Shown here: piece after piece, positions 1-6,425 of the stretch
Numbering within the stretch: position 1 is the first letter of the stretch
Layout: the number at the start of each line of letters is the position of its first letter
NCBI GenBank assembly: GCA_017999235.1
Contig: JAGOBN010000084.1
Coordinates: forward strand, 1-9,987
Reading direction: 5' to 3'
Length of the DNA: 9,987 nt
Source: Anaerolineales bacterium
GTDB taxonomy: Bacteria; Chloroflexota; Anaerolineae; Anaerolineales; UBA6663
Translations under genes and position numbers: made by a program
The notes under the pieces: model-generated
Seen by the model: the letters and a program-made list of their open reading frames with translations, nothing else
Databases searched by the model: none
What the model was told of the DNA's origin: nothing

Positions 1-933
1 CCCCTGGACATGGTGCGGGTTGTTGCCGATCACCAGCGTGGCGCCGGCGTCCACCAGCGCCTGCGCGCCCTGCGCCTGCTCCCAGGTCAACTGGCCGGTA
101 AACTCGCGCCCCCACTGCGGCAGGGCGATGACGACATCCGCCTGGGCGCGGGCGCGCTGCACGGCTTCCACATATACGTCCTTCAAGAACGGCGCGGCGC
201 CGGGCGACTCGGGGCCGGCCCAGACCTCGCCATTAATCGCCGTGAACCCCAGGAACGCGAAGCGCACACCGTGAACCGTCAGGATGACGGGCGTGACGGC
301 CTCGGCCAGGTTGCGGCCGGTGCCGGTGGGCTGAATGCCCACGGCCAGCAAGTTGGCGCGGGTCTCCAGCAGGGCTTCAAAGCGGCAGCCGCGCTCCAAA
401 CCGCAATCCTTGGCGTGGTTGGTGGCGGTGGTGATCACGTCAAAGCCGGCCCAGCTCAACCCGTGCGCGGTCTCGGCCGGCGCCAGCAAGTTGCGGTGGA
501 ACTCGTTGCACGGGCTGGGCGGGTTGTAATCCGAGATGGCGGCATCCAGGCTGCCGATGGTGAGATCGGGGCTTTGCAGGACCTCGGCCAGCGCGCGGTA
601 AGGCAGGGCCATATCGCCGGCCTCCTGCATCACCTTGTAAATGCAGCGCGCCGGGTTGATATCGCCCGTGAACAGCAGGGTGATTTCCGGGGCGGAGGTG
701 GGGCTGGCGAGCAGCTCCGGTGTGCGGGTGGGCGGCAGCGGACTGGGCGGCGCCGGCGTGGCTGAGGGCGGCAGCGGGGTCGCCGGCGCGGCCGGCCACA
801 CCGTCACGGCCGGGGCCGGCGGCCAGGCCGTGGGCGCAACGACCGGCGCGGCGCGCACCACGGCGCAGGCGGCCAGGGCGGCGCTTAACACCCCCAGCGG
901 GGCTAGACGCCGCCAGCGGGATGGCCGGGTCAC
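1..933 (-). CDS. CapA-family metallophosphatase-like lipoprotein, 3'-truncated by window edge
   Basis: CapA/PgsA-like proteins have a calcineurin-like phosphoesterase fold and are linked to poly-gamma-glutamate capsule or other envelope work; many members are uncharacterised. The GTG start (933-931) overlaps the TPR stop as GTGA and gives a good lipoprotein signal: basic MTRPSRWRRL, a hydrophobic stretch and lipobox LAAC with Cys23. A Pro/Ala/Thr-rich linker (about 28-82) follows, typical of a tether to the membrane surface. The visible family motifs are LLFTGDINPAR (87-97), IGSLDAAIS (126-134), TTATNHAKDCG (168-178), PQWGREF (272-278) and VIGNNPHHVQG (301-311). Several differ at likely metal-ligand positions from the forms I remember for the family (NLE, NNH, HWG, GHHPH). 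The frame is open to base 1 with 311 residues visible, so the C-terminal part is outside. Membership is fairly sure; activity and substrate are not. Confidence 0.87.
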   Translation of the reverse strand, partial: MTRPSRWRRLAPLGVLSAALAACAVVRAAPVVAPTAWPPAPAVTVWPAAPATPLPPSATPAPPSPLPPTRTPELLASPTSAPEITLLFTGDINPARCIYKVMQEAGDMALPYRALAEVLQSPDLTIGSLDAAISDYNPPSPCNEFHRNLLAPAETAHGLSWAGFDVITTATNHAKDCGLERGCRFEALLETRANLLAVGIQPTGTGRNLAEAVTPVILTVHGVRFAFLGFTAINGEVWAGPESPGAAPFLKDVYVEAVQRARAQADVVIALPQWGREFTGQLTWEQAQGAQALVDAGATLVIGNNPHHVQG

Positions 934-1460
934 AGCCCCGTCAGCTTCATGGCCTTATCCAGCAGTTCTTTCAGCGCCTTTTCTTTGGGGGTCAATTCGC
1001 TGGACAAATTCAGGCCGGAGCGCATGGAGGCCAGGGCTTGGAGTTGGTGGCCGAGTTTGATCTGCAGCGCGCTGAGCTTTTTGTAACACGCGGCGCGGGT
1101 CTGAAACTCGTTGGCCTGGGTCAGCCGTTCAATGGCCTGGAGGTAGAGCGCCACGGCCGGCTCCACCGCGCCGGCGCCGTCCTGGGCGGCGGCCTGGTTG
1201 GCCAGGGCTTCCCCCTCCCGGCGGTGATCGCCGAGCGCGCGGAAGATCTCGGGCGTGCCGGCGGCGGCGGCCGTGGCGCCGGCCCAATCGCCCAGGGCCA
1301 TCCGCACCACGGCCAGATTGTTGCGGACTTCGGCGGCGGCGGCCGTGGCGCCGGCCTGGTCATACGCGGCGGCGGCGGCTTCAAAGGCCTGGGCGGCTTC
1401 GGGCAGGCGCTCGGCGTGGAAGTGCGCGAGGCCGGTTTTCTTGAGTTCAGCGGGGGTCAT
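930..1460 (-). CDS. TPR-like helical-repeat protein
   Basis: This 176-residue soluble protein is almost entirely alpha-helical and looks like tetratricopeptide repeats, which act as protein-interaction scaffolds. Helix pairs with TPR-type small/large residue spacing are visible: GLAHFHAERLPEAAQAFEAA (10-29), NNLAVVRMALGDWAGATAAA (47-66), ALANQAAAQDGAGAVEPAVA (85-104) and a last unit near LSALQIKLGHQLQALASMRS. There is no signal peptide or membrane segment. The start chosen (ATG at 1460-1458) lies directly before the first repeat. The sequence before it is C/T-rich with no Shine-Dalgarno site, so initiation may be weak or depend on the upstream hairpin. Its stop overlaps the start of the CapA-like gene by 4 bases (GTGA), implying coupled translation. 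The coding sequence contains an exact 24-base direct repeat encoding two AGATAAAA segments. Its partner is unknown. Confidence 0.83.
   Translation of the reverse strand: MTPAELKKTGLAHFHAERLPEAAQAFEAAAAAYDQAGATAAAAEVRNNLAVVRMALGDWAGATAAAAGTPEIFRALGDHRREGEALANQAAAQDGAGAVEPAVALYLQAIERLTQANEFQTRAACYKKLSALQIKLGHQLQALASMRSGLNLSSELTPKEKALKELLDKAMKLTGL
1261..1356. repeat. Exact 24-base direct repeat within the TPR gene
   Basis: Copies at 1261-1284 and 1333-1356 are identical (beginning GCGGCGGCGGCCGTGG) and 72 bases apart, so they stay in frame. Each encodes an AGATAAAA segment on the minus strand. The spacing of 24 residues differs from the 34-residue TPR period, so this looks like local slippage or conversion in GC-rich sequence rather than a whole repeat unit. 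Confidence 0.7.
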
Positions 1461-1480
1461 GGCGTTGCGGAGGGGAGGGG

Positions 1481-1555
1481 AGAGGTGAGAGGCCAGAGGT
1501 AAGAAGTTTGACGATCAATCAGGCGCTCACCTCCGGCCTCTCCTTTCTGACCTCT
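1481..1555. repeat. Imperfect inverted repeat (hairpin) made of degenerate 7-base repeats
   Basis: The left arm on the plus strand reads AGAGGTG-AGAGGCC-AGAGGTA-AGAAGTT (1481-1508). The right arm (1526-1555), read on the minus strand, is AGAGGTC-AGAAAGG-AGAGGCC-GGAGGTG-AG. As RNA from the minus strand the arms can form a 17-bp inner stem (two G-U pairs) and a 6-bp outer stem. They are separated by a 7-base bulge, exactly one repeat unit, and the loop is about 22 bases (1504-1525). It fills most of the 93-base spacer between the XRE and TPR genes. No U-tract follows, so it is not a standard intrinsic terminator. It may be a dispersed intergenic repeat or an mRNA stability or processing hairpin. 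Confidence 0.62.
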
Positions 1556-2234
1556 AATACGTGATATCCAACAGCCCCGTCGCGATCGCGCGGAGTTGAT
1601 CGGCCGGCATCTGGCTGAGACGCTGGGCCAGCCGCAGATACTGTTCATTGACCGGGCTGACGACAAACTCGCGCAGATCCGGGGGCAGCTGCTTGAAGCC
1701 CTGAAACAGCCGGTGCGCGCTCTCCCACTCGCCGATCACGCCTTCCGGCTCCAACAGGTCCTCCAATTTGAGGCCCAGGCGGTTGGCGATCACTTCCAGG
1801 TCCGGCAGCGGCACGGGCTTCTGGCCGAATTCAAAATCGGTCAGCAGGCCGCTGGAGATGCCCAGGCTGGCGGCGAAATCCTTGAGCTTGAGCTTGGCAG
1901 CGACGCGGGCCTGGCGCAGCCGGGCGCCCAGCATGCGGTCGCGCAGCTCGCGGACCACCGGATCAGGCGGCGCCGGCCGGCGGCCGGTTTCCTGGGCCAG
2001 GGTCGTCTGCCCCCAGAAATGGGCCAGCGGAATATCCAGGCTGTACGCCAACAGCTCCAGCTCCGGCAGGGATGGGCTTTTCTCGCCGGCCTCATACGCC
2101 GTGTAGGCGGCCGGCGTGATCCCCAGCCGTTCGGCGCAGTCCTTGACGGACCGGCCGGCGGATTGGCGCGCCTCCCGCAGGAGCACCCCCAGTATTTTGG
2201 CGCGCATGTCCAAGGCGGTGTCGAGCTCACTCAT
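1554..2234 (-). CDS. Regulator with two tandem XRE-family helix-turn-helix domains
   Basis: This 226-residue soluble protein carries two Cro/C1-type DNA-binding domains. Domain 1 spans about residues 11-75 (LREARQSAGRSVKDCAERLG, then YEAGEKSPSLPELELLAYSL). Domain 2 spans about 101-164 (LRQARVAAKLKLKDFAASLG, then FEFGQKPVPLPDLEVIANRL). Each has the order expected for the fold: helix 1, helix-turn-helix, then the E-x-G-x-K/S-x-P turn and a leucine-rich last helix. The C-terminal part (165-226) is helical and matches no domain I know. Two domains in one chain could let a monomer bind an inverted repeat, or let a dimer bind four half-sites. It follows cpaF by 23 bases and is probably in the same operon, so control of pilus genes or autoregulation is plausible but not shown. 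Its last codons run into the outer end of the heptamer-repeat hairpin downstream. Confidence 0.92.
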   Translation of the reverse strand: MSELDTALDMRAKILGVLLREARQSAGRSVKDCAERLGITPAAYTAYEAGEKSPSLPELELLAYSLDIPLAHFWGQTTLAQETGRRPAPPDPVVRELRDRMLGARLRQARVAAKLKLKDFAASLGISSGLLTDFEFGQKPVPLPDLEVIANRLGLKLEDLLEPEGVIGEWESAHRLFQGFKQLPPDLREFVVSPVNEQYLRLAQRLSQMPADQLRAIATGLLDITY

Positions 2235-2241
2235 CCGGGCG

Positions 2242-2247
2242 CTCCTC
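2242..2247 (-). promoter_or_regulatory. Ribosome binding site of the XRE regulator
   Basis: GAGGAG on the minus strand lies 7 bases before the ATG at 2234-2232, within the 23-base gap after cpaF. It supports that start and continued translation of the regulator from the cpaF message. Confidence 0.6.
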
Positions 2248-2257
2248 TGCTGTGGGT

Positions 2258-3673
2258 CTACCGCCGGCCGCCGCTGCGGCTGCCGGGAACCGCCATGAAG
2301 ATATCGGCCGGCAGGCGGAAACCGGCGGCTTCGAGCTTGGGCGTGAACATGGGGCGCAGGCCGGTGGGCCGGATCTGGCCGATCACTTTGCCGTCCGCGT
2401 CCGTGCCGTCCTCCACGAATTTAAAGACGTCTTGCAGCACCACCGTGTCGCCTTCCATGCCGATGACCTCGGTGATGTACGTGATCTTGCGCGACCCGTC
2501 GCGCATCCGGGCCTGTTGAATGATCAGCTCGATGGCCGAGGCGATCTGCTCGCGAATGACTTTCAACGGCATATCCATGCCCGCCATCATCGTCATCGTC
2601 TCCATGCGCGAGAGCGCGTCGCGCGGGGTGTTGGCGTGCAGGGTGGTCAGCGAGCCGTCATGGCCGGTGTTCATGGCCTGCAGCATGTCCAGCGTCTCGC
2701 CGCCGCGGCACTCACCCACCACAATCCGCTCGGGGCGCATGCGCAGGGAGTTACGCACCAGATCGCGGATGCTGACCTCGTACCGGCCCTCCAGGTTGGG
2801 CTTCTTGGTCTCCAGCCGCACCACATGGTCCTGCCCCAGCTTCAATTCAGCCGCGTCTTCAATCGTGACGATGCGTTCGTCCTCGGGGATGAAACCGGAG
2901 AGCACGTTGAGCAAGGTGGTCTTGCCGGAGCCGGTGCCGCCCGAGACGACGATGTTCAGGCGGGAGATCACGCAGGCCTTGACGAATTCGGCGATCTGCG
3001 GCGTCATCGAGCCGAACTTGATCAAGTCCTCCACGGTCAGCTTCTTGGTGGAGAACTTGCGGATCGTGATGGACGGGCCGTCAATGGCCACCGGCGGGAT
3101 GACGGCGTTGACGCGCGACCCGTCGGGCAGGCGCGCGTCCACCAGCGGATTGTCATAGTCCACCCGCCGGCCGAGGGGCAGGATGATCCGGTCGATGATG
3201 CGGCGGACGTGGTTGTCGTCGTCGAACTTAACGTTCGACAGTTCGAGCTTGCCCTGGCGCTCGATATAGACCCGGTGCGGCCCATTGACCATGACTTCGT
3301 TAACACCGGGATCATCCAGCAGCGGCTGAATGGGGCCGAAGCCAAAAAACTCGTTGACGACCTCCCGGACCAGGTCGGCGCGCGCGCTTTCCGGCAAGGC
3401 CACGCGCGTGGTGGCCAGGGCCTCCAGCACGCGCCGCTCGATGTCCTTGCGCGTCGCCTCGTCCTGCTTCAGGCCGCCGGGGTCTTCCAGGCTGCCGGAG
3501 ACCTGCCCGATCAGATATTCCCGCAGCTGGCGCAGGCGTTCGTTGCTCAGCCCCCCGCCGCCGGCCGCGGCTGGCCGGGGCGCGGATTCAGCGGCCGAGC
3601 CAGCGGGCGGCGGCGCCGCGCCGGCGGGGGTCGCCGGCCGGCCGGCATCACGCAGTCGATTGCTCAATGACAT
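2258..3673 (-). CDS. cpaF: CpaF/TadA-type secretion ATPase (Tad/Flp pilus family)
   Basis: CpaF is the cytoplasmic hexameric ATPase that powers assembly of Tad/Flp pili; the family belongs to the type II/IV secretion ATPases. The protein has 471 residues, a normal length. Residues 10-41 are a Pro/Ala/Gly-rich, probably disordered leader. The N-terminal domain follows (FGFGPIQPLLDDPGVNEVMVN, then RLPDGSRVNAVIPP). The ATPase core has Walker A GGTGSGKTT (245-253, K251), an Asp-box TIEDAAEL (270-277), Walker B RIVVGE with E321, and a His-box SLTTLHAN with H346. All catalytic residues are present, so it should be active. The ATG at 3673-3671 has CGGAG 10 bases upstream. It sits 31 bases after the 102-residue gene and 23 bases before the XRE regulator. 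The TadB/TadC membrane platform genes that usually follow cpaF are missing, so which pilus it serves is open. Confidence 0.96.
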   Translation of the reverse strand: MSLSNRLRDAGRPATPAGAAPPPAGSAAESAPRPAAAGGGGLSNERLRQLREYLIGQVSGSLEDPGGLKQDEATRKDIERRVLEALATTRVALPESARADLVREVVNEFFGFGPIQPLLDDPGVNEVMVNGPHRVYIERQGKLELSNVKFDDDNHVRRIIDRIILPLGRRVDYDNPLVDARLPDGSRVNAVIPPVAIDGPSITIRKFSTKKLTVEDLIKFGSMTPQIAEFVKACVISRLNIVVSGGTGSGKTTLLNVLSGFIPEDERIVTIEDAAELKLGQDHVVRLETKKPNLEGRYEVSIRDLVRNSLRMRPERIVVGECRGGETLDMLQAMNTGHDGSLTTLHANTPRDALSRMETMTMMAGMDMPLKVIREQIASAIELIIQQARMRDGSRKITYITEVIGMEGDTVVLQDVFKFVEDGTDADGKVIGQIRPTGLRPMFTPKLEAAGFRLPADIFMAVPGSRSGGRR

Positions 3674-3704
3674 AGTCGCCGATCTCCGTAGTTTTCAGGA
3701 CCGC

Positions 3705-4013
3705 TTAGGCGCCCGGCACCACCGGGTGCGCCGGCACATCCTCTTCCGGCAGCAGCCAGACAATGTGCTGCTTGTTGACGGTGAGGAAGGGGGCCGACTG
3801 CAGCAACTGCCCGCCCGGGCTAAAAATCTCCGCCTTACTCACGGCGATAAAGCTTTCCGGGTTGTCGTTCAACCCGTCCTTAATGCGCTGTTCCGGGCGC
3901 AGATAGATCCGGCCCCGGATCACATTGGTCAGCGTCTGAATCAACACCGCCACTTCTTCTTTATGCACAACATCGGTGAAGATTTTGCCTTTGGAGTCGA
4001 CACGGATGCTCAT
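3705..4013 (-). CDS. Conserved-looking 102-residue protein between cpaE and cpaF, function unknown
   Basis: The product is a small cytoplasmic protein with no signal peptide, membrane segment or cysteine. It begins MSIRVDSKGKIFTDVVHKEE. Its core pattern, GRIYLRPEQRIKDGLNDN then FIAVSKAEIF and later LTVNKQHIVWLLPEED, alternates short hydrophobic strands with charged turns, suggesting a small beta-rich domain. I recall similar short proteins with a G-x-I/V-x-L ... R-x-x-D-x-L-N-D ... F-I/L-x-L-x-D/A motif annotated only as a domain of unknown function (perhaps DUF6812); I cannot confirm the match. A strong GAGGAG supports the ATG. It lies 9 bases after the CpaE-like gene and 31 bases before cpaF. 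That placement suggests a role tied to the pilus ATPases, as an adaptor or regulatory subunit, but this is inference from position only. Confidence 0.82.
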   Translation of the reverse strand: MSIRVDSKGKIFTDVVHKEEVAVLIQTLTNVIRGRIYLRPEQRIKDGLNDNPESFIAVSKAEIFSPGGQLLQSAPFLTVNKQHIVWLLPEEDVPAHPVVPGA

Positions 4014-4018
4014 AACTT

Positions 4019-4024
4019 CTCCTC
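4019..4024 (-). promoter_or_regulatory. Strong ribosome binding site of the 102-residue gene
   Basis: The minus strand reads GAGGAG, 5 bases before the ATG at 4013-4011, and is fused to the stop of the upstream CpaE-like gene (TGAGGAG). This sets the start of the small gene and makes translational coupling likely. Confidence 0.65.
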
Positions 4025-5225
4025 AGGGTTGCAAAGGCCCCGTGACCGCGGTTTCGTCCACCATGTGGGCCAATTGATCCACCAGCGCGTCCGCCATGGT
4101 CTGCAGGCTGTAGACGGCGGTTTCATTCGGAAACTTGAGGCCCACCGGGGCGTGGTGGTTGTTCGCCAAGGTAAAGTGGCCGCCCATGTGCGGGATCAGC
4201 GTGCCAATGGTCACGCCCAGCTCGCGCTCCATCTCCGTCCGGCTTAACCCTTCCAGGCCCACCGACCGATTGAGCAGCAATTGCAGGCGGTGGCGGCGCA
4301 CCTTCTGCGCCTCCAGATAACCCAGCACCGTCTTGGTCAGCGCCACCGTGGCGGCATCCGGGCTGGTGATCAGCATCACCTTAGCCGCCTGCCGCAAGAA
4401 CGGCAGACTCACCCGGGACAGGGCGCGGCCAAAATCCACAAACACCACCGCGTACATCTGCCGCAGGGTGGTCAACACCGCCTCGAGCCGTTCCACTTTT
4501 AGGCCTTGCGCGGCCTCCGGGTCCGGCGCGCCCGGCAGCAAGTCAAAGCCCCACTGCTCCAGCCGGACGAGCAAGGTCCGCAGCCGGTCCGGCTGGATCT
4601 GGCGCGCTTCCAGACGGCTGGCGGCGATGATGTTCTTCTCCGGGAGGTCCACCCCGACGATGTAGTGCAGCGAGCCGATGGGCAGCACCAGGTCCACCAC
4701 CGCGACGGAATTCGGGGCCAGCCGTGTGGCCGCCATCTGCGCCAGGTTGACGCAGACGGAGGAGGTGCCCGTGCCGCCCTTGGCGCTCAAGAACCCGACC
4801 AGCTTGCCGGCGGCGCGCGCCGGCTCGAGCGGGGCGGTGGCCGCGGCGGCGGCGGCCGGCAGCAGGGCGCGCACGCGTTCCAGCAGTTCGGCGTCGGCGC
4901 CGGGCCGTTTGACAATGTACTCATCGGCGCCGGCCTGCACGCCGGCCAGAATATCCTGGGGATAGCGGCGCGTGGAGAGCAGCAGGATCTTGGCCTGGCT
5001 GGTGCGGGCATCGGCGCGCAGCTTGCGCACCACGTCCAGGCCGCTGAGATCGGGCAGCTCCGCCGTGATAATCAGCATCTCCGGCCGCTCGCGCCAGGCT
5101 TCGATCAGGCCTTCCCGGCCGCTGGGCGCCAGCAGCACCCCGTAGCCGGCCTGCCGCAGCAAATTCGCCAGATAGGCGGCCGCGGTTGTGTCGCTCTCCA
5201 CCAGCAGGACGCGGCGTTCAGGCAT
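4023..5225 (-). CDS. cpaE: CpaE/TadZ-like protein: pseudo-receiver plus deviant MinD/ParA ATPase
   Basis: CpaE/TadZ proteins position the Tad/Flp pilus machinery at the cell pole. Starting at the ATG at 5225-5223 (MPERRVLLVE) gives 400 residues and begins exactly at a receiver domain. An upstream in-frame ATG would add 66 residues that are only out-of-frame kinase sequence. Residues 1-122 form the receiver fold, with E10/D12 and a conserved-type K106 in IVKRP, but the phosphoacceptor Asp is Thr54 (IITAELPDLSG). After an Ala-rich linker, residues 141-390 form a MinD/ParA/CpaE-type domain: FLSAKGGTGTSS (deviant Walker A with signature K149 but Thr154 where GK(S/T) has Lys), AVVDLVLPIGSL (Walker A' position) and AVVFVDFGRAL (Walker B region). 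Translation probably couples to the kinase through the 8-base overlap; GAGG lies 5 bases before the ATG. The family call rests on the receiver-plus-ATPase layout and the neighbouring cpaF. Confidence 0.87.
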   Translation of the reverse strand: MPERRVLLVESDTTAAAYLANLLRQAGYGVLLAPSGREGLIEAWRERPEMLIITAELPDLSGLDVVRKLRADARTSQAKILLLSTRRYPQDILAGVQAGADEYIVKRPGADAELLERVRALLPAAAAAATAPLEPARAAGKLVGFLSAKGGTGTSSVCVNLAQMAATRLAPNSVAVVDLVLPIGSLHYIVGVDLPEKNIIAASRLEARQIQPDRLRTLLVRLEQWGFDLLPGAPDPEAAQGLKVERLEAVLTTLRQMYAVVFVDFGRALSRVSLPFLRQAAKVMLITSPDAATVALTKTVLGYLEAQKVRRHRLQLLLNRSVGLEGLSRTEMERELGVTIGTLIPHMGGHFTLANNHHAPVGLKFPNETAVYSLQTMADALVDQLAHMVDETAVTGPLQP

Positions 5226-6417
5226 GCGCGCCTCGGTCCGGGTGGTGCTCGGCCGGCGGCAGCGCAAAGGCGAACACACTGCCCCGGTCCACCCGGCTGT
5301 CGACCATGATGCGCGCGCCATGCGCCTCCACGATGCGGCGCACCAGCGCCAGGCCCAGGCCGGCCCCGCCATAGCGGCGCGTGGCAGAGCTGTCCAGCTG
5401 GCGGAAATCCTCAAACAGCTCACCCAGGCGGCCGGCCGGGATGCCGATGCCGGTATCCTGCACCGCGAACCGCACCAGGCCCTTATCCAGGCCCAGGCTG
5501 AACGTCACCTGTCCGCCGGCCGGCGTGAACTTGATGGCGTTGTCGATCAACTGCATCAGCACCCAGCGCAGCTTCTCCTCGTCCCCCTGGACGGCCGGCA
5601 GATCCGGCGCACAGCGCAGCTGCAGCCCCACGCCTTTCTTGTAGGCCGGGGATTGAGAGCGCTCGTAAACGCTCTCCGCCAGCGCCGCCGCCGGCACCGG
5701 CAGGAAACTCAGCGTCATCTCGCCGCGCGCGGCGGAGGCGTAGCTGATGAGGTTCTCGATCATCTTCTCCAGCCGGGCGACGGCGCTCATCACCGTCACC
5801 AGAGCATCATGCTGGGAAGGGTCCGGCTCGCCCAGCGTGCCATCCAGCATCAAGCTGGTGTAGCCCTTGATCTGCGTCAGCGGCGTGCGCAGCTCATGCG
5901 AGATATTGGAGACGATATTGGCTTTGAGTTGATTGATCTCGGTGAGTTTGAAGAGGGCGGCTTCCAGCTCGGCGGTCCGCTCGGCCACCCGGTGCTCCAG
6001 CGTGCGGTTGGCGTCCAGCAGGGCGGATTGGAGCTCCAGGATCTGGCGCGCAATCACGCGGTCCAGCGTCTCCCGGCTGAGGGCGCCCATCTCCACCAGG
6101 ATCTGGCCGATGAGCCGCGCGCCCTGGCCGCTCTCTTTTTTCTGTGCCAGGGCGGCCTGAAGCTGGGTTTCGGTGATGTAGCCCTGGGCCAGCAGGTAAT
6201 CGCCGAGGCGGGGCACCAGCTGCTCGACGCTGAACGGCCGCAAGGGGCCGGTCCCGAGCGGGCCAGTGCTGTGCTTGCGCTCGAACAGCTGCTGCTCAGC
6301 CAGCACCGTCACCAGCGCGATATTGGCGCCGCAGGCTGGACAGAGGCTGTCCCGCGGGTCAATGGGCGCGCGGCATTGCGGACAATTGAGACGCGGAGAG
6401 CTGGCGGGCGCGGACAT
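5218..6417 (-). CDS. Soluble sensor histidine kinase with zinc ribbon and MshEN-like module
   Basis: This 399-residue kinase probably autophosphorylates at His174 and passes phosphate to a partner not obvious in this window. Domains in order: a zinc-ribbon-like N-terminus with C12-x2-C15 and C26-x2-C29; a module at about residues 67-125 resembling the N-terminal domain of GspE/PilB/MshE ATPases (RLGDYLLAQG, then IGQILVEMG); a coiled coil at about 126-165; a HisKA H-box SNISHELRTPL; and a HATPase_c domain with N-box LIDNAIKFTP, G1 box DTGIGIP and G2 box GGAGLGLALV. There is no membrane segment or signal peptide, so it acts in the cytoplasm. The ATG at 6415-6417 lacks a Shine-Dalgarno site but sits just below a promoter-like site. 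Its stop overlaps the next gene by 8 bases, suggesting translational coupling. The kinase core is certain; the ligands of the N-terminal modules are inferred. Confidence 0.93.
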   Translation of the reverse strand: MSAPASSPRLNCPQCRAPIDPRDSLCPACGANIALVTVLAEQQLFERKHSTGPLGTGPLRPFSVEQLVPRLGDYLLAQGYITETQLQAALAQKKESGQGARLIGQILVEMGALSRETLDRVIARQILELQSALLDANRTLEHRVAERTAELEAALFKLTEINQLKANIVSNISHELRTPLTQIKGYTSLMLDGTLGEPDPSQHDALVTVMSAVARLEKMIENLISYASAARGEMTLSFLPVPAAALAESVYERSQSPAYKKGVGLQLRCAPDLPAVQGDEEKLRWVLMQLIDNAIKFTPAGGQVTFSLGLDKGLVRFAVQDTGIGIPAGRLGELFEDFRQLDSSATRRYGGAGLGLALVRRIVEAHGARIMVDSRVDRGSVFAFALPPAEHHPDRGAHA

Positions 6418-6425
6418 CGCGGTCT

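Noticed and set aside
1481..1555. Intrinsic transcription terminator
   Set aside because: The hairpin is strong, but the sequence after it on the minus strand is CCCCTCCCCTCC-like with no T-tract, so it was recorded as a repeat rather than a terminator.
1481..1555. CRISPR array
   Set aside because: The repeat units are 7 bases, degenerate and contiguous with no unique spacers, and there are no cas genes nearby.
1457..1666. A 69-codon minus-strand frame across the XRE-TPR spacer
   Set aside because: It lies partly over the XRE gene in another frame and partly over the heptamer-repeat hairpin. It has no ribosome binding site and no recognisable domain.
2252..3670. A 472-codon open frame on the plus strand opposite cpaF
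   Set aside because: It mirrors cpaF almost end to end. The product is Asp/His/Gln/Val-rich with no recognisable motif, while the minus strand carries all CpaF motifs.
5226..5423. A 66-residue N-terminal extension of the CpaE-like protein
   Set aside because: This stretch encodes the C-terminal part of the kinase in another frame and reads as Trp/Arg/Ala-rich nonsense. The receiver domain starts exactly at the ATG at 5225-5223.
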